Shown here: positions 1 through 7,785 of the stretch, piece after piece
Layout: each line of letters opens with the position of its first letter
Numbering within the stretch: position 1 is the stretch's first letter
Made by a program: the position numbers and the translations under genes
Notes under the pieces: model-generated
The model's input: only the letters and a program-made list of their open reading frames with translations
Databases searched by the model: none
Told to the model about the DNA's origin: nothing
Source: SUG2458 sp051872335
Lineage (GTDB): Bacteria; Bacillota_I; Bacilli_A; RFN20; CAG-826
Direction of reading: 5' to 3'
Assembly: GCA_051872335.1 (NCBI GenBank)
Contig: JBJEDT010000024.1
Coordinates: 13,987-77,986, forward strand
DNA length: 64,000 bases

Positions 1-2
1 AT

Positions 3-248
3 TTAGATGATTATTATGAAATACAAGGCTTAATTGAATTTTCTAATGCTCTTATTAACTTAAGTAATAATTTAACTATTAAAAATATATGTTCAATAAT
101 GTTTATTTTATCTTTTTCTTCTTTCTCTACTTATTCGCAAACTCATATTATGGTAGAAAAAATTAATATTTTACTGCTTATTAAAAAAAGGCTATTGTTA
201 GCCTTTATAAATACATTTATTATTTTACTTTTTCTTCTAAATATTTAG
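3..248 (+). CDS. YlbJ-like membrane protein, C-terminal fragment (5' end outside window)
   Basis: An open frame enters from the left edge and ends at TAG 246-248, encoding about 81 hydrophobic residues without a start in the window. The stretch GLIEFSNAL, then ILSFSSFSTYSQTHIM, then a final membrane segment resembles the C-terminus of YlbJ, the gate-domain membrane protein needed for spore heat resistance in Bacillus. In B. subtilis ylbJ lies directly beside coaD, as here, which supports the call. The frame runs convergently into the 3' end of coaD by 27 bases and contains the coaD terminator. Motif resemblance is from memory; a search with the whole protein is needed. Confidence 0.5.
   Translation, partial: LDDYYEIQGLIEFSNALINLSNNLTIKNICSIMFILSFSSFSTYSQTHIMVEKINILLLIKKRLLLAFINTFIILLFLLNI
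183..206 (-). terminator. Intrinsic terminator of the ylbD-coaD operon
   Basis: Inverted repeat AAAGGCTA / TAGCCTTT (187-194 and 199-206) with a 4-base loop. On the minus strand it is followed by a run of seven T, directly after the coaD stop codon. It sits inside the 3' end of the convergent ylbJ-like frame. Confidence 0.8.
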
Positions 249-696
249 TTACCATTGGAGGCACTAATGAAGAAACATCTTGACCTGCTAAAGCCATTTC
301 TTTAATCATTGAAGAAGAAATAAAATTGTTTTCTGAGTTCGCCATAAAAAAGACCATTTCAATATCTTTATTTATAAATCTATTTGCAGCAGCTAATTGG
401 AATTCATATTCAAAATCAGATACTGCACGTAATCCACGTACTAAAACTTGGACATCATTTTTACTTGCGTAATCAACAACTAATCCTTCATAAAAATCAA
501 CTTTTACATTTGGTAAATGTTTAACTGAATCTTTAATCATATTAAGTTTTTCTTCTATAGAAAAAAATGGTTTTTTGGAAGGAGATATGGCAACTAACAC
601 TATTAATTCATCATACAATTTTGCTGCTCTATTAATAATATTTAAATGACCATTCGTAATTGGATCAAAACTTCCTGGATAAACTGCTCTTACCAT
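220..696 (-). CDS. coaD: Phosphopantetheine adenylyltransferase
   Basis: Transfers AMP to 4'-phosphopantetheine, the penultimate step of coenzyme A synthesis, in the cytosol. The 158-residue length is normal for the family. The nucleotidyltransferase signature YPGSFDPITNGH is at residues 6-17 and the late ISSSMIKE motif at about 126-133. The start ATG follows AAGGAGG at 7 bases, inside the end of rsmD. It is the last gene of a tight operon (ylbD, ylbE, ylbF, rsmD, coaD), the order known from Bacilli, and a terminator follows. The call is secure. Confidence 0.97.
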   Translation of the reverse strand: MVRAVYPGSFDPITNGHLNIINRAAKLYDELIVLVAISPSKKPFFSIEEKLNMIKDSVKHLPNVKVDFYEGLVVDYASKNDVQVLVRGLRAVSDFEYEFQLAAANRFINKDIEMVFFMANSENNFISSSMIKEMALAGQDVSSLVPPMVTKYLEEKVK

Positions 697-698
697 AT

Positions 699-1232
699 TT
701 ACCTCCTTAATATAGTCAAATGAATGAAACCATATTTAAATCTTTTAACTTTTGAAAATAAAGATTCATCAATTAGAAATTCTTTATCTGTTTCCACAAT
801 TATTATACCATCATTTGCAATGATATTTCTATTAATAAGCAAATCAACAATATCATTACAAACATCAAGTGCATAAGGAGGATCTAATAAAACAATATCA
901 AATGAATTTTCTTGTAAAGTATTTAAATAATTCTTGTAATCAGATTTAATAACTTTAGCATTTTCTATTTTTAATGTAGATAAATTTGATTTAATGCATT
1001 TAATTGGTTCATTTTCTAAATCAACAAAAGCACAAAAAGAAGCTCCTCTCGATAAAGCTTCTATTCCATAAGCACCTGATCCAGCAAATAAATCTAAAAC
1101 ACGTTTGGAACCAATGCTTTCACCTAGTGATGAAAATAAAGATTCTCGTATTCTATCTTTTGTTGGACGCGTTGTCTTTTCACTTGGAAAAATAATATTT
1201 CTATGTCGATAAATACCACCAATAATTCTCAT
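699..1232 (-). CDS. rsmD: 16S rRNA (guanine966-N2)-methyltransferase
   Basis: Methylates G966 of 16S rRNA using S-adenosylmethionine. The N-terminus MRIIGGIYRHRNI is typical of RsmD. The SAM-binding motif VLDLFAGSGAYGIEA lies at about residues 45-59 and the catalytic DPPY motif in IVLLDPPY near residue 118. The length of 177 residues is usual. It starts 3 bases after ylbF ends and stops 2 bases before coaD starts, so it is co-transcribed with both. Confidence 0.95.
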   Translation of the reverse strand: MRIIGGIYRHRNIIFPSEKTTRPTKDRIRESLFSSLGESIGSKRVLDLFAGSGAYGIEALSRGASFCAFVDLENEPIKCIKSNLSTLKIENAKVIKSDYKNYLNTLQENSFDIVLLDPPYALDVCNDIVDLLINRNIIANDGIIIVETDKEFLIDESLFSKVKRFKYGFIHLTILRR

Positions 1233-1235
1233 ATA

Positions 1236-1598
1236 CTAATCTACCTTATGTTCACAGTTATGTTGAAAATCACCTAATATTTCGTGATTGATTCTTTCAT
1301 ATATTTTTCTAACTTCTGAAAAAGCACTTAAGTATTCTTTTACAAGAGGATGCTCATCTAATTCTTTTTTAGCTAGATATAATTTATGTTGATACTCTTT
1401 TGCTTCTTTTGTATCTTCTTTATATATTTTTAAAATATCATTGTATGATGTTTGTGCACTAGAAAAACGATATGAAAGAGCCATAACTTCTTCATTACTT
1501 TCCATATTTTTTTCAGCTTCTTTTAGTCTTTTAACTTCATTAGAATTTTCTAATGCATCTTTTAACTCATAAGTTAAATTTAATAAAATATCATTCAT
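1236..1598 (-). CDS. ylbF: YlbF/YmcA (RicF) family protein
   Basis: Small soluble, mainly alpha-helical protein of 120 residues with the pattern of the YlbF/YmcA family (DUF964), including the EYQHKLYLAKKELDEHPLVKEYLSAFSEV segment at about 70-98 (shown here in part: the ELDEHPLVKEYL core is diagnostic). In B. subtilis the family forms the Y-complex that acts with RNase Y in mRNA processing. Its ATG overlaps the ylbE stop as TAATG, so translation is coupled. The final CEHKVD tail has one Cys-His pair of unknown meaning. YlbG, which often follows ylbF, is absent here. Confidence 0.8.
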   Translation of the reverse strand: MNDILLNLTYELKDALENSNEVKRLKEAEKNMESNEEVMALSYRFSSAQTSYNDILKIYKEDTKEAKEYQHKLYLAKKELDEHPLVKEYLSAFSEVRKIYERINHEILGDFQHNCEHKVD

Positions 1599-1807
1599 TA
1601 CAATAATTCTCGAGCCAAAGTCATCATTAAAGAAAAATCTTCAACTTTGTCTACCACTCTTTTCCTTCTTACTATTTTATAGTCTTTAACAAATTCCTGA
1701 AAATTTTCAGGATGTCTAGATAATTCACGATACCAGTAGGGTTTTTCTCTTAAAAATTGCCAGTAATCTATGTTTTTATCTAATTCTATTATAACAACTG
1801 AATGCAT
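1598..1807 (-). CDS. ylbE: YlbE-like protein
   Basis: About 69 residues with the YlbE-family core WQFLREKPYWYRELSRHPE. The function is unknown; the family is restricted to Bacilli and sits in the ylb cluster. I chose the ATG at 1807 because it comes one base after the ylbD stop (TAA T ATG) and is preceded by an AGAAGTG ribosome site at suitable distance. GTG at 1819 and ATG at 1816 are in-frame alternatives that would overlap ylbD. Confidence 0.75.
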   Translation of the reverse strand: MHSVVIIELDKNIDYWQFLREKPYWYRELSRHPENFQEFVKDYKIVRRKRVVDKVEDFSLMMTLARELL

Positions 1808-1808
1808 A

Positions 1809-2204
1809 TTAGTCATCACTTCTTTTGTAAGGTTTGCTCATTTTTCTTCTTGTAACAATTGGTTGATCTTCAGGTTTTGTTACCTCATTTAATATATTTA
1901 AAATTTTCTTCATTCCATTTAATCCATCACTAATTTTGTCAACATCAATTCCTGCAATTGTATCAAAAATGTTATTCGAAGTATTTTCTTTTGCCTTACT
2001 TGAACTTCTTTCATTCTCTTCTTCTTTATTACTATGAGAGTCTTCTTCTGCTTCATTATTTTCTTCTTTAAAAATTTTATCATCTGGTCCAAATATATCA
2101 TATCTTTCATAAAGTTCTTGCCATGTATATTTCTTGGTTTCTATTAATTTAAAAACATATCGATGATTTTTAATAAATTCTTTAAATTCATCAAGTTTAT
2201 TCAT
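1809..2204 (-). CDS. ylbD: YlbD family (putative coat-associated) protein
   Basis: 131 residues. The first 45 (LDEFKEFIKNHRYVFKLI, then TWQELYERYDIFGPDD) match the YlbD family, annotated in Bacillus as a spore coat protein. The middle is a highly charged Glu/Ser/Lys low-complexity linker, and the C-terminal half carries IDKISDGL-like and NGMKKILNILNEV helices followed by a basic tail. It is the first gene of the ylbD-ylbE-ylbF-rsmD-coaD operon. Whether this organism sporulates cannot be told from the window. Confidence 0.75.
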   Translation of the reverse strand: MNKLDEFKEFIKNHRYVFKLIETKKYTWQELYERYDIFGPDDKIFKEENNEAEEDSHSNKEEENERSSSKAKENTSNNIFDTIAGIDVDKISDGLNGMKKILNILNEVTKPEDQPIVTRRKMSKPYKRSDD

Positions 2205-2315
2205 AACTATACTCCTTCCTTACATTATTAAAATATGCACTTATACAAATAAAGTATTCAAAGCATAAACAAATAATTCATAAATTCATATATTAATTTG
2301 AGGAGGTCTTTTATT

Positions 2316-2489
2316 ATGTATTATTATGGTCAAAATTATGGCTATCCGGGCTATAATTCTAATTATATGTATCCACAATCACAAAGTAGTTATATATCAT
2401 GGTTAGTAATTGCTATCATAATTTTTGTTTTACTAGTAATAATAGCAGCTCCAAATCATTCTACATCATCATCTAGTTCTTGCTTTTAA
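2316..2489 (+). CDS. Tyr-rich small membrane protein, coat-like
   Basis: 57 residues. The N-terminal 30 are rich in Tyr, Gly, Asn and Gln (MYYYGQNYGYPGYNSNYMY), followed by one membrane helix (WLVIAIIIFVLLVIIAA) and a Ser-rich tail ending SSSSSCF. The start is ATG 2316, set by AGGAGG at 2301-2306; an upstream TTG in frame lies inside that ribosome site. The pattern recalls small Bacillus spore coat and YjcZ-type proteins, but no family can be assigned. It stands alone between the ylb operon and def. Confidence 0.6.
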   Translation: MYYYGQNYGYPGYNSNYMYPQSQSSYISWLVIAIIIFVLLVIIAAPNHSTSSSSSCF

Positions 2490-2540
2490 TATTCTTTGAC
2501 ATTTATATAAAAATTTAGTATCATTACTCAGGTGATAAAA

Positions 2541-3083
2541 ATGTTTAAAATTGTAAAAGATACAAATCAAAGTATAAGAGAAAAATGTAGTGATGTTGAT
2601 TTACCACCTTCAAAAGATGATATAAAACTATTAAAAAATATGATTAATTATTTAAAACTTAGCCAAGATGAAAAGTATGCAGAAAAGCACAATATTCGTC
2701 CTGGTGTAGGTTTAGCTGCTCCTCAAATTGGTATCAATCGAAAAATGATTGCCATCTATTATGAGTTAGATGAAAAGAATAAAGTAGAATTAGGTTTAAT
2801 TAATCCTCGTATTATTAGTAATTCAGTTAAAGAATGTTATCTAAAAAATGGTGAAGGATGTTTATCAGTTGATGAAGACCATAAAGGATATGTTTATCGT
2901 TATTTCAAAATCACAGTAAAAGCTTTCGATGTAGTCCAAAATAAAGATGTTGAAATTACTGCTCGTGGTTACGATGCCATCGTTTTACAACACGAAATAG
3001 ATCATTTATCAGGCATTTTATATTACGATAGAATCGATAAAAAGAATCCTTTCTTAAAGAAAGAAAACTCAATTGAAATATAA
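2541..3083 (+). CDS. def: Peptide deformylase
   Basis: Removes the N-formyl group from nascent proteins in a metal-dependent reaction. All three motifs are present: GVGLAAPQIG near residues 56-65, EGCLSV near 110-115 and HEIDHL near 153-158, giving the Cys and two His metal ligands and the catalytic Glu. 180 residues is the length of the long Gram-positive type. ATG 2541 is preferred over an in-frame GTG at 2532 because AGGTGAT just upstream serves as its ribosome site. Confidence 0.95.
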   Translation: MFKIVKDTNQSIREKCSDVDLPPSKDDIKLLKNMINYLKLSQDEKYAEKHNIRPGVGLAAPQIGINRKMIAIYYELDEKNKVELGLINPRIISNSVKECYLKNGEGCLSVDEDHKGYVYRYFKITVKAFDVVQNKDVEITARGYDAIVLQHEIDHLSGILYYDRIDKKNPFLKKENSIEI

Positions 3084-3111
3084 ATAATATTTTAAATTTT
3101 TATCATAAATT

Positions 3112-3140
3112 TTTATCTATCTTTACAAAAGATAGATTTA
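3112..3140 (+). terminator. Hairpin after def
   Basis: Inverted repeat ATCTATCTTT / AAAGATAGAT followed by TTTATT, between def and the next gene. The T-run is short, so it may be a weak terminator. Confidence 0.5.
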
Positions 3141-3205
3141 TTCATATAATATTGTAAACAATATTAAAAAGATAATTTCGTAGAAATAAAGGAGGTTATT
3201 ATTTA

Positions 3206-4879
3206 ATGGCGCCAAATTTAATAAAAACACCTATTAGCATTTATGCTTTGGGTGGTTTAGGTGAAGTTGGAAAAAATACCTATTGTATAGAAAGTGAAAA
3301 AAGCATAATTATCATAGATGCAGGAGTTAAATTCCCTGATGCTGATCTTCCAGGAATTGATTACGTTATTCCTGATTATTCACATTTAAAAAAGAATAGA
3401 GGAAAAATCAAAGCATTATTTATTACTCATGGACATGAAGATCATATCGGTGGAATTCCTTTCTTAGTACAAAATGTTCATATACCAGTTATATATGCCC
3501 CAAAATTAGCTGCATCTTTAATTAAAAATAAAATTCAAGAAAGTAGAATTAGAGAACCAGTTAATGTTGTTGAATATAAAGAAGATGATGTAATTAGTAT
3601 TGCAGAATTCACAGTTCAATTCTTCAACGTAACACACTCTATTCCTGACTCATTTGGTATTTGTGTTGATACACCTGAAGGACGTATTGTTACAACAGGA
3701 GACTTTAAAGTTGACTTAACTCCAGTCGGTCCAGATATTAATCTTCAAAAGATGGCTCGTCTTGGTACTGAAGGAATTGATTTATTAATGAGTGATTCGA
3801 CGAATGCTGAAATCGAAGGTTATACTCCTTCTGAAAAAAATGTTATTAGTTCTATTAATGATGTTTTTGCAAAAGCTCCAGGTCGCTTAATTATTTCAAC
3901 TTTCTCATCAAATATATCACGTATTCAACAAATTGTTGAAGCTTGTATAAAATACAACAAGAAAATTGTTATTATTGGACGTTCAATGGAAAATGCTGTT
4001 TCAGCTGCTAGAAGTTTTGGCTATATTAAAATTCCTGATGCTTCACTTGTAAGTGCTGATGATATTAGAACTTTATCATATAATGAAACAGTTATATTAT
4101 GTACAGGTTCTCAAGGTGAACCGATGGCAGCATTATCTAGAATTGCAAATGGCGAACATAAAACAATTCACATTAATCCAGGTGATACTGTCGTATTCTC
4201 TTCTTCCCCAATTCCAGGAAATGGCGCATTAATTAATAAAGTTATTAACCAGTTGACTAGAGTAGGAGCTAATGTCTTAACAAATTCTGTTTTCTACTCA
4301 TTACACTCGTCTGGTCACCCTTCTAAACAAGAATTAAGGATCGTTCAAAAATTATTTAGACCAAAATATTTTATGCCAATTCATGGTGAATATCGTATGC
4401 TTAAGATTCATGCTGATATTGCTGTTTCTTTAGGAATGCCAAAAGAAAATACATTTATTCTAAGTAATGGTGATACATTATATTTACAAGACCATGAAGT
4501 TACATATGGTCCTCGTATTCAAGCAGATGAAATTTATATTGATGGCCGTGATATCAATGGTTTAAGTGCTAGTGTTATTCACGACCGTAAAGTATTATCT
4601 CAAGATGGCATGGTTGCAGTATCAATTGTTATAGATTCACGTACAAACCAATTGTTATCAAGACCAAAGATTATAACTAAGGGATTTGTTCATGAGTCTA
4701 ATACTATTTTAATTGAAAAAGCTCAAATTAAAATTGAAACAATTTTAAAAGAATTAATGAAAAATAAAGTCACATTTGCTGAAATTAAATCTACTATCAA
4801 AAATACACTTGGACGTTATTTGTTTGCAAAAACACAACGTACACCTTATATCATTCCGGTTATTATGAATAAAAACTAA
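3206..4879 (+). CDS. rnj: Ribonuclease J
   Basis: Metallo-beta-lactamase/beta-CASP nuclease with 5'-exo and endonuclease activity, central to mRNA turnover in Firmicutes. 557 residues is the family length. Zinc ligands are visible in THGHEDH (74-80), in GDFK of the mid region and in the SGHPSK and PIHGEYRM motifs of the C-terminal half; MSDSTNAE is the beta-CASP entry motif. The ATG follows AAAGGAGG. Its stop overlaps the start of maf as TAATG, so both are co-translated. Whether it is J1 or J2 type cannot be decided without a tree. Confidence 0.95.
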   Translation: MAPNLIKTPISIYALGGLGEVGKNTYCIESEKSIIIIDAGVKFPDADLPGIDYVIPDYSHLKKNRGKIKALFITHGHEDHIGGIPFLVQNVHIPVIYAPKLAASLIKNKIQESRIREPVNVVEYKEDDVISIAEFTVQFFNVTHSIPDSFGICVDTPEGRIVTTGDFKVDLTPVGPDINLQKMARLGTEGIDLLMSDSTNAEIEGYTPSEKNVISSINDVFAKAPGRLIISTFSSNISRIQQIVEACIKYNKKIVIIGRSMENAVSAARSFGYIKIPDASLVSADDIRTLSYNETVILCTGSQGEPMAALSRIANGEHKTIHINPGDTVVFSSSPIPGNGALINKVINQLTRVGANVLTNSVFYSLHSSGHPSKQELRIVQKLFRPKYFMPIHGEYRMLKIHADIAVSLGMPKENTFILSNGDTLYLQDHEVTYGPRIQADEIYIDGRDINGLSASVIHDRKVLSQDGMVAVSIVIDSRTNQLLSRPKIITKGFVHESNTILIEKAQIKIETILKELMKNKVTFAEIKSTIKNTLGRYLFAKTQRTPYIIPVIMNKN

Positions 4880-5418
4880 TGTATATACTTGCAAGTCAAT
4901 CTCCAAGAAGAAAAGAACTTTTATCTAAAATAATCAAAGACTTTGTTATTATTCCTGCAAATATTAATGAAGATATAAAAGTAAATACACCTGAAGAGTT
5001 ACCTTTAATTCTTTCTAAATTAAAAGCTGAAGAAATATTTAAAGCTCATCAAGATGACATTATTATTGCAGCAGATACAGTTGTAATTTTAGATAATAAA
5101 ATTCTTGGTAAACCTAAAAACGAAAAGGAGGCATATAAAATGTTATCTTCTTTATCGAATAGAAAGCATGATGTAATAACGGGATATACTATTTTATCCA
5201 AAGAAAAATTTATTAGTAGAACAATAAAAACTGAAGTTTACTTTAATAAACTTGATGACCAAACTATTATAGACTATATAAAAACCGGATCACCTTTTGA
5301 TAAAGCTGGTGGCTATGGTATTCAAGATTCAGAATTCAAATTAGTCAAACAAATTAAGGGCAGTTTATCTAATGTAATTGGTCTTCCTCTAGAAAGTTTA
5401 GCAAACGACCTATTATAA
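4879..5418 (+). CDS. maf: Maf nucleoside triphosphate pyrophosphatase
   Basis: Hydrolyses non-canonical or dTTP/UTP nucleoside triphosphates to monophosphates; house-cleaning role. 179 residues. The family motifs are clear: LASQSPRRKELL at residues 4-15, AADTVV near 63-68, and DKAGGYGIQ near 139-147. The start overlaps the rnj stop by one base. A terminator follows immediately. Confidence 0.93.
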   Translation: MYILASQSPRRKELLSKIIKDFVIIPANINEDIKVNTPEELPLILSKLKAEEIFKAHQDDIIIAADTVVILDNKILGKPKNEKEAYKMLSSLSNRKHDVITGYTILSKEKFISRTIKTEVYFNKLDDQTIIDYIKTGSPFDKAGGYGIQDSEFKLVKQIKGSLSNVIGLPLESLANDLL

Positions 5419-5424
5419 AAGCAC

Positions 5425-5466
5425 AAACACTCCAATATATCATATTTATAAATGGAGTGTTTTTTT
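5425..5466 (+). terminator. Terminator after maf overlapping the next gene's ribosome site
   Basis: Stem AAACACTCCA (5425-5434) / TGGAGTGTTT (5453-5462), loop 18 bases, followed by a T-run to 5466. The 3' arm contains GGAG at 5454-5457, ten bases before the ATG of the next gene, so the hairpin could hide that ribosome site. Confidence 0.8.
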
Positions 5467-5467
5467 A

Positions 5468-5794
5468 ATGCAACCAATATATTTTATTCCAAGAGAAGAT
5501 GAATACATATATCGAAGTGATGATCGAATGATTGGACCACTTTTACCATTTTTAGGAGGTTTCTTACTTGCTGAAGTTTTACCTCCTTTTATGCCATATA
5601 ATTATGGTGGTAATCCACAAAATCAATATTATAATTATCCATATCCAGCTCCATATTATCAAGCAAACTACTCATATCCAAGTGAAACAAATACATACAC
5701 AACTAATACTTATCAAATGACACCGAAGCAACCATATATGAATTCGTATTCTTCGACATATCCATATTATAAATCAACACAAAGTTATTATTAA
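5468..5794 (+). CDS. Tyr/Pro-rich coat-like protein
   Basis: 108 residues. After a charged start the segment GPLLPFLGGFLLAEVLPPF is hydrophobic (about residues 23-41), and the remaining 65 residues are rich in Tyr, Pro, Asn, Ser and Thr (YNYPYPAPYYQANYSYP). This composition is typical of spore coat or surface-matrix proteins of Firmicutes, but I recognise no named family. The ATG comes one base after the maf terminator T-run. The only ribosome-site candidate is GGAG within the terminator stem, so read-through transcripts may be poorly translated, or a promoter may lie inside maf. Confidence 0.6.
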   Translation: MQPIYFIPREDEYIYRSDDRMIGPLLPFLGGFLLAEVLPPFMPYNYGGNPQNQYYNYPYPAPYYQANYSYPSETNTYTTNTYQMTPKQPYMNSYSSTYPYYKSTQSYY

Positions 5795-5796
5795 AA

Positions 5797-5850
5797 AAAG
5801 ATTTGTAGAAAGTATTAATCACATAATGATATACTTCTACAAATCTTTTA
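5797..5850. terminator. Bidirectional terminator
   Basis: Long near-perfect stem AAAGATTTGTAGAAAGTA (5797-5814) against TACTTCTACAAATCTTT (5832-5848). It has A-runs on the left and T-runs on the right, so it serves both convergent genes. Confidence 0.85.
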
Positions 5851-6306
5851 TTTTTCAAAATATTCTTTTAATTTAGGTGCATCTTCTCCAATAACAAGTG
5901 TAACTTTACTTGTCATAACGATTACTCCATCAACACCAATATCTTTTAAAGCATCTACATTTAATAAAGTATTATCCTTTAACACAACACTTAGTCTAGA
6001 ACCACGAGTAGTCATTTCCACTATATTATCTTTACCACCTAAGTTTGAAATAATTTCATCATAAGTGATATTGATATTTTTATCTTTAATTTTCTTTGGC
6101 TCTTTTTTAGGTTTTGTCTCTCCTTTACTATTTTCTAATTTTCCTTCTTTTACAGATTCATCTTTGGTTTCTTTTACTTTGTCTAGATAAAACTTAACAA
6201 TTAAACAAGATAAAATAAAAATTAAGAATAAAAGAATAATTGCTACAACAACATAGAAAATATTTCTCTGTAACCAATCAGTTAAATATAGATTTAATAA
6301 AATCAT
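5848..6306 (-). CDS. Membrane-anchored PTS EIIB-like domain without the phosphocysteine
   Basis: 152 residues: a membrane helix at about 17-39, a Lys/Glu-rich linker at 42-78, then a domain with the glucose-type PTS EIIB fold pattern (LGGKDNI at 89-95, SRLSVVLKD, DIGVDGVIVM, VIGEDAPKL). In EIIB the phosphorylated Cys precedes TRLR; aligned on LGGKDNI, the matching residue here is Arg101. It therefore cannot carry phosphate on Cys and is probably a regulatory or structural relative. It lies 5 bases after nadK in one operon. Function unknown. Confidence 0.7.
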   Translation of the reverse strand: MILLNLYLTDWLQRNIFYVVVAIILLFLIFILSCLIVKFYLDKVKETKDESVKEGKLENSKGETKPKKEPKKIKDKNINITYDEIISNLGGKDNIVEMTTRGSRLSVVLKDNTLLNVDALKDIGVDGVIVMTSKVTLVIGEDAPKLKEYFEK

Positions 6307-6311
6307 TTATA

Positions 6312-7106
6312 TCACTCCTTTAAAAATGATGATCTTAACTTATCAATAAACTTAGTTTGCGAAAAACGTAATAATTTAACTTTTTTATCCGACATATAAA
6401 TATCGACTAATAATAGTTTACCATTTTTTTCATCAATTTTATTATCAAATCCAATAATTTCTTTATCAAATGGTCCTTCGAAAACAATATGAGCATCATT
6501 TTTTAAAATAAGTGAATTATTTAAACTTGAATAAAAATAATTATTTATAGGATTAATTTCCGTTAATTGAAGTAAATTTAAAGATGTATCTATAACTGCA
6601 CCATTACATGATTTATTATATCCTGTACTTCCTAAAGAAGAAGAAACTAGTAATCCACTACCTCTAAATGTTTCAAGAAATTCGCCATTAATATAGACAT
6701 TACATTCTAAAGTTTTAAAAGGATTTTCAATACGAACTTCATTGATCGCATATATACTATATTTTTCATCATTTTCATATTTCAAAGTAGCTTCTATTAA
6801 ATTATGCTCTTCAATAAAGTATTCTGAATTATTTAAAACATTATCAACAACTTCATCTAAATCTGAAGCACTATATTCAAAGAAATAACCTAATGTTCCT
6901 GTTTTAATTCCTATAAAACAAATAGAATCTAATCTATCAATATATTTATGAACGGTTTTTAAAAAAGTACCATCCCCACCAATGACAAAAACTACTTCTG
7001 GACATTTTTCATCAAAAACAAAATTATTATTTTCCAAAATAATACTTAATCTATTCTTAATTTCTAATGACTTTTCATTTTGTTTTGCTGAGATTGAATA
7101 TTTCAT
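6312..7106 (-). CDS. nadK: NAD kinase
   Basis: Phosphorylates NAD to NADP, the only route to NADP. 264 residues from the chosen start. GGDGTFL is at about residues 42-48, followed by the later conserved SSSLGSTGYNKS substrate segment near 150-161. The ATG at 7106 is chosen because AAAGGAGG lies five bases upstream; an in-frame ATG at 7124 would place this ribosome site inside the gene. It is divergent from the CYTH gene and upstream of the EIIB-like gene. In B. subtilis a NAD kinase gene also sits near the CYTH gene yjbK. Confidence 0.95.
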   Translation of the reverse strand: MKYSISAKQNEKSLEIKNRLSIILENNNFVFDEKCPEVVFVIGGDGTFLKTVHKYIDRLDSICFIGIKTGTLGYFFEYSASDLDEVVDNVLNNSEYFIEEHNLIEATLKYENDEKYSIYAINEVRIENPFKTLECNVYINGEFLETFRGSGLLVSSSLGSTGYNKSCNGAVIDTSLNLLQLTEINPINNYFYSSLNNSLILKNDAHIVFEGPFDKEIIGFDNKIDEKNGKLLLVDIYMSDKKVKLLRFSQTKFIDKLRSSFLKE

Positions 7107-7169
7107 ATTTTCCTCCTTTATCATAAACCTATTTTATTGTATCATAATAAAGAAGGTAGGTTAATAATT

Positions 7170-7742
7170 ATGTCAAACAATATTGAAATAGAAGGTAAAA
7201 TTTTAGTTACAGAAAATGAATTTGAAAGTTTATTAAAGTACTTTAAAAGAACAGATGAAGATAAAATTGTTCAAGTTAATCATTACATTGATTCATCCGA
7301 TCAACAACTACGTAAATTAGGTTTTGCATTACGTATTAGAGAAAAAAACAATCATTATGTTTTAACTTTAAAAACTCCTTTAAGCGAGGGATTACTTGAA
7401 AAAGATCAAGATATCTCAAAAGAAGTATATAAAGCATTTAAATATGAAAATAAATTTCCTGAAGGAGATATAAAGAATTTCTTACTTATGTTAGGTTTAA
7501 ATGTTGAATCATTATCAATCATCACAAGTTTAAAAACTGAACGTTATGATATTGATTACAATGGTGGACTTCTTTCTCTTGATAAGAGTACTTATAATAA
7601 TATCGTTGATTATGAAGTTGAACTAGAAGAAACATCTTTAGAAAGAGCTCAAACAAATCTTAAAGAATTATGCGAAAAAGTTGGTATCGAATATAAAATA
7701 AATCATCTTTCAAAACAAGCTCGTGCAATGAATTCTAAATAA
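7170..7742 (+). CDS. CYTH domain triphosphatase (YjbK-like)
   Basis: 190 residues. The signature EIEGK (ExExK) at residues 5-9 opens a CYTH triphosphate tunnel fold; charged strands such as LRKLGFALRIREK and YVLTLKTPL carry the expected Arg and Lys ligands. Family members hydrolyse triphosphates such as thiamine triphosphate or inorganic tripolyphosphate; the substrate is unknown here. The start is ATG 7170, with AAGGTAGG upstream, rather than a TTG 33 bases earlier. It is divergent from nadK. Confidence 0.88.
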   Translation: MSNNIEIEGKILVTENEFESLLKYFKRTDEDKIVQVNHYIDSSDQQLRKLGFALRIREKNNHYVLTLKTPLSEGLLEKDQDISKEVYKAFKYENKFPEGDIKNFLLMLGLNVESLSIITSLKTERYDIDYNGGLLSLDKSTYNNIVDYEVELEETSLERAQTNLKELCEKVGIEYKINHLSKQARAMNSK

Positions 7743-7747
7743 AAATA

Positions 7748-7785
7748 AATGGTCTATAAAGAAGGAACTTTATAGACCATTTTTT
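7748..7785. terminator. Bidirectional terminator
   Basis: Perfect stem AATGGTCTATAAAG (7748-7761) / CTTTATAGACCATT (7768-7781) followed by T-run; lies between the convergent CYTH and GNAT genes. Confidence 0.88.

Noticed and set aside
1919..2110. Second minus-strand frame inside ylbD
   Set aside because: It arises from the Lys/Glu/Ser low-complexity coding sequence in another frame and has no ribosome site.
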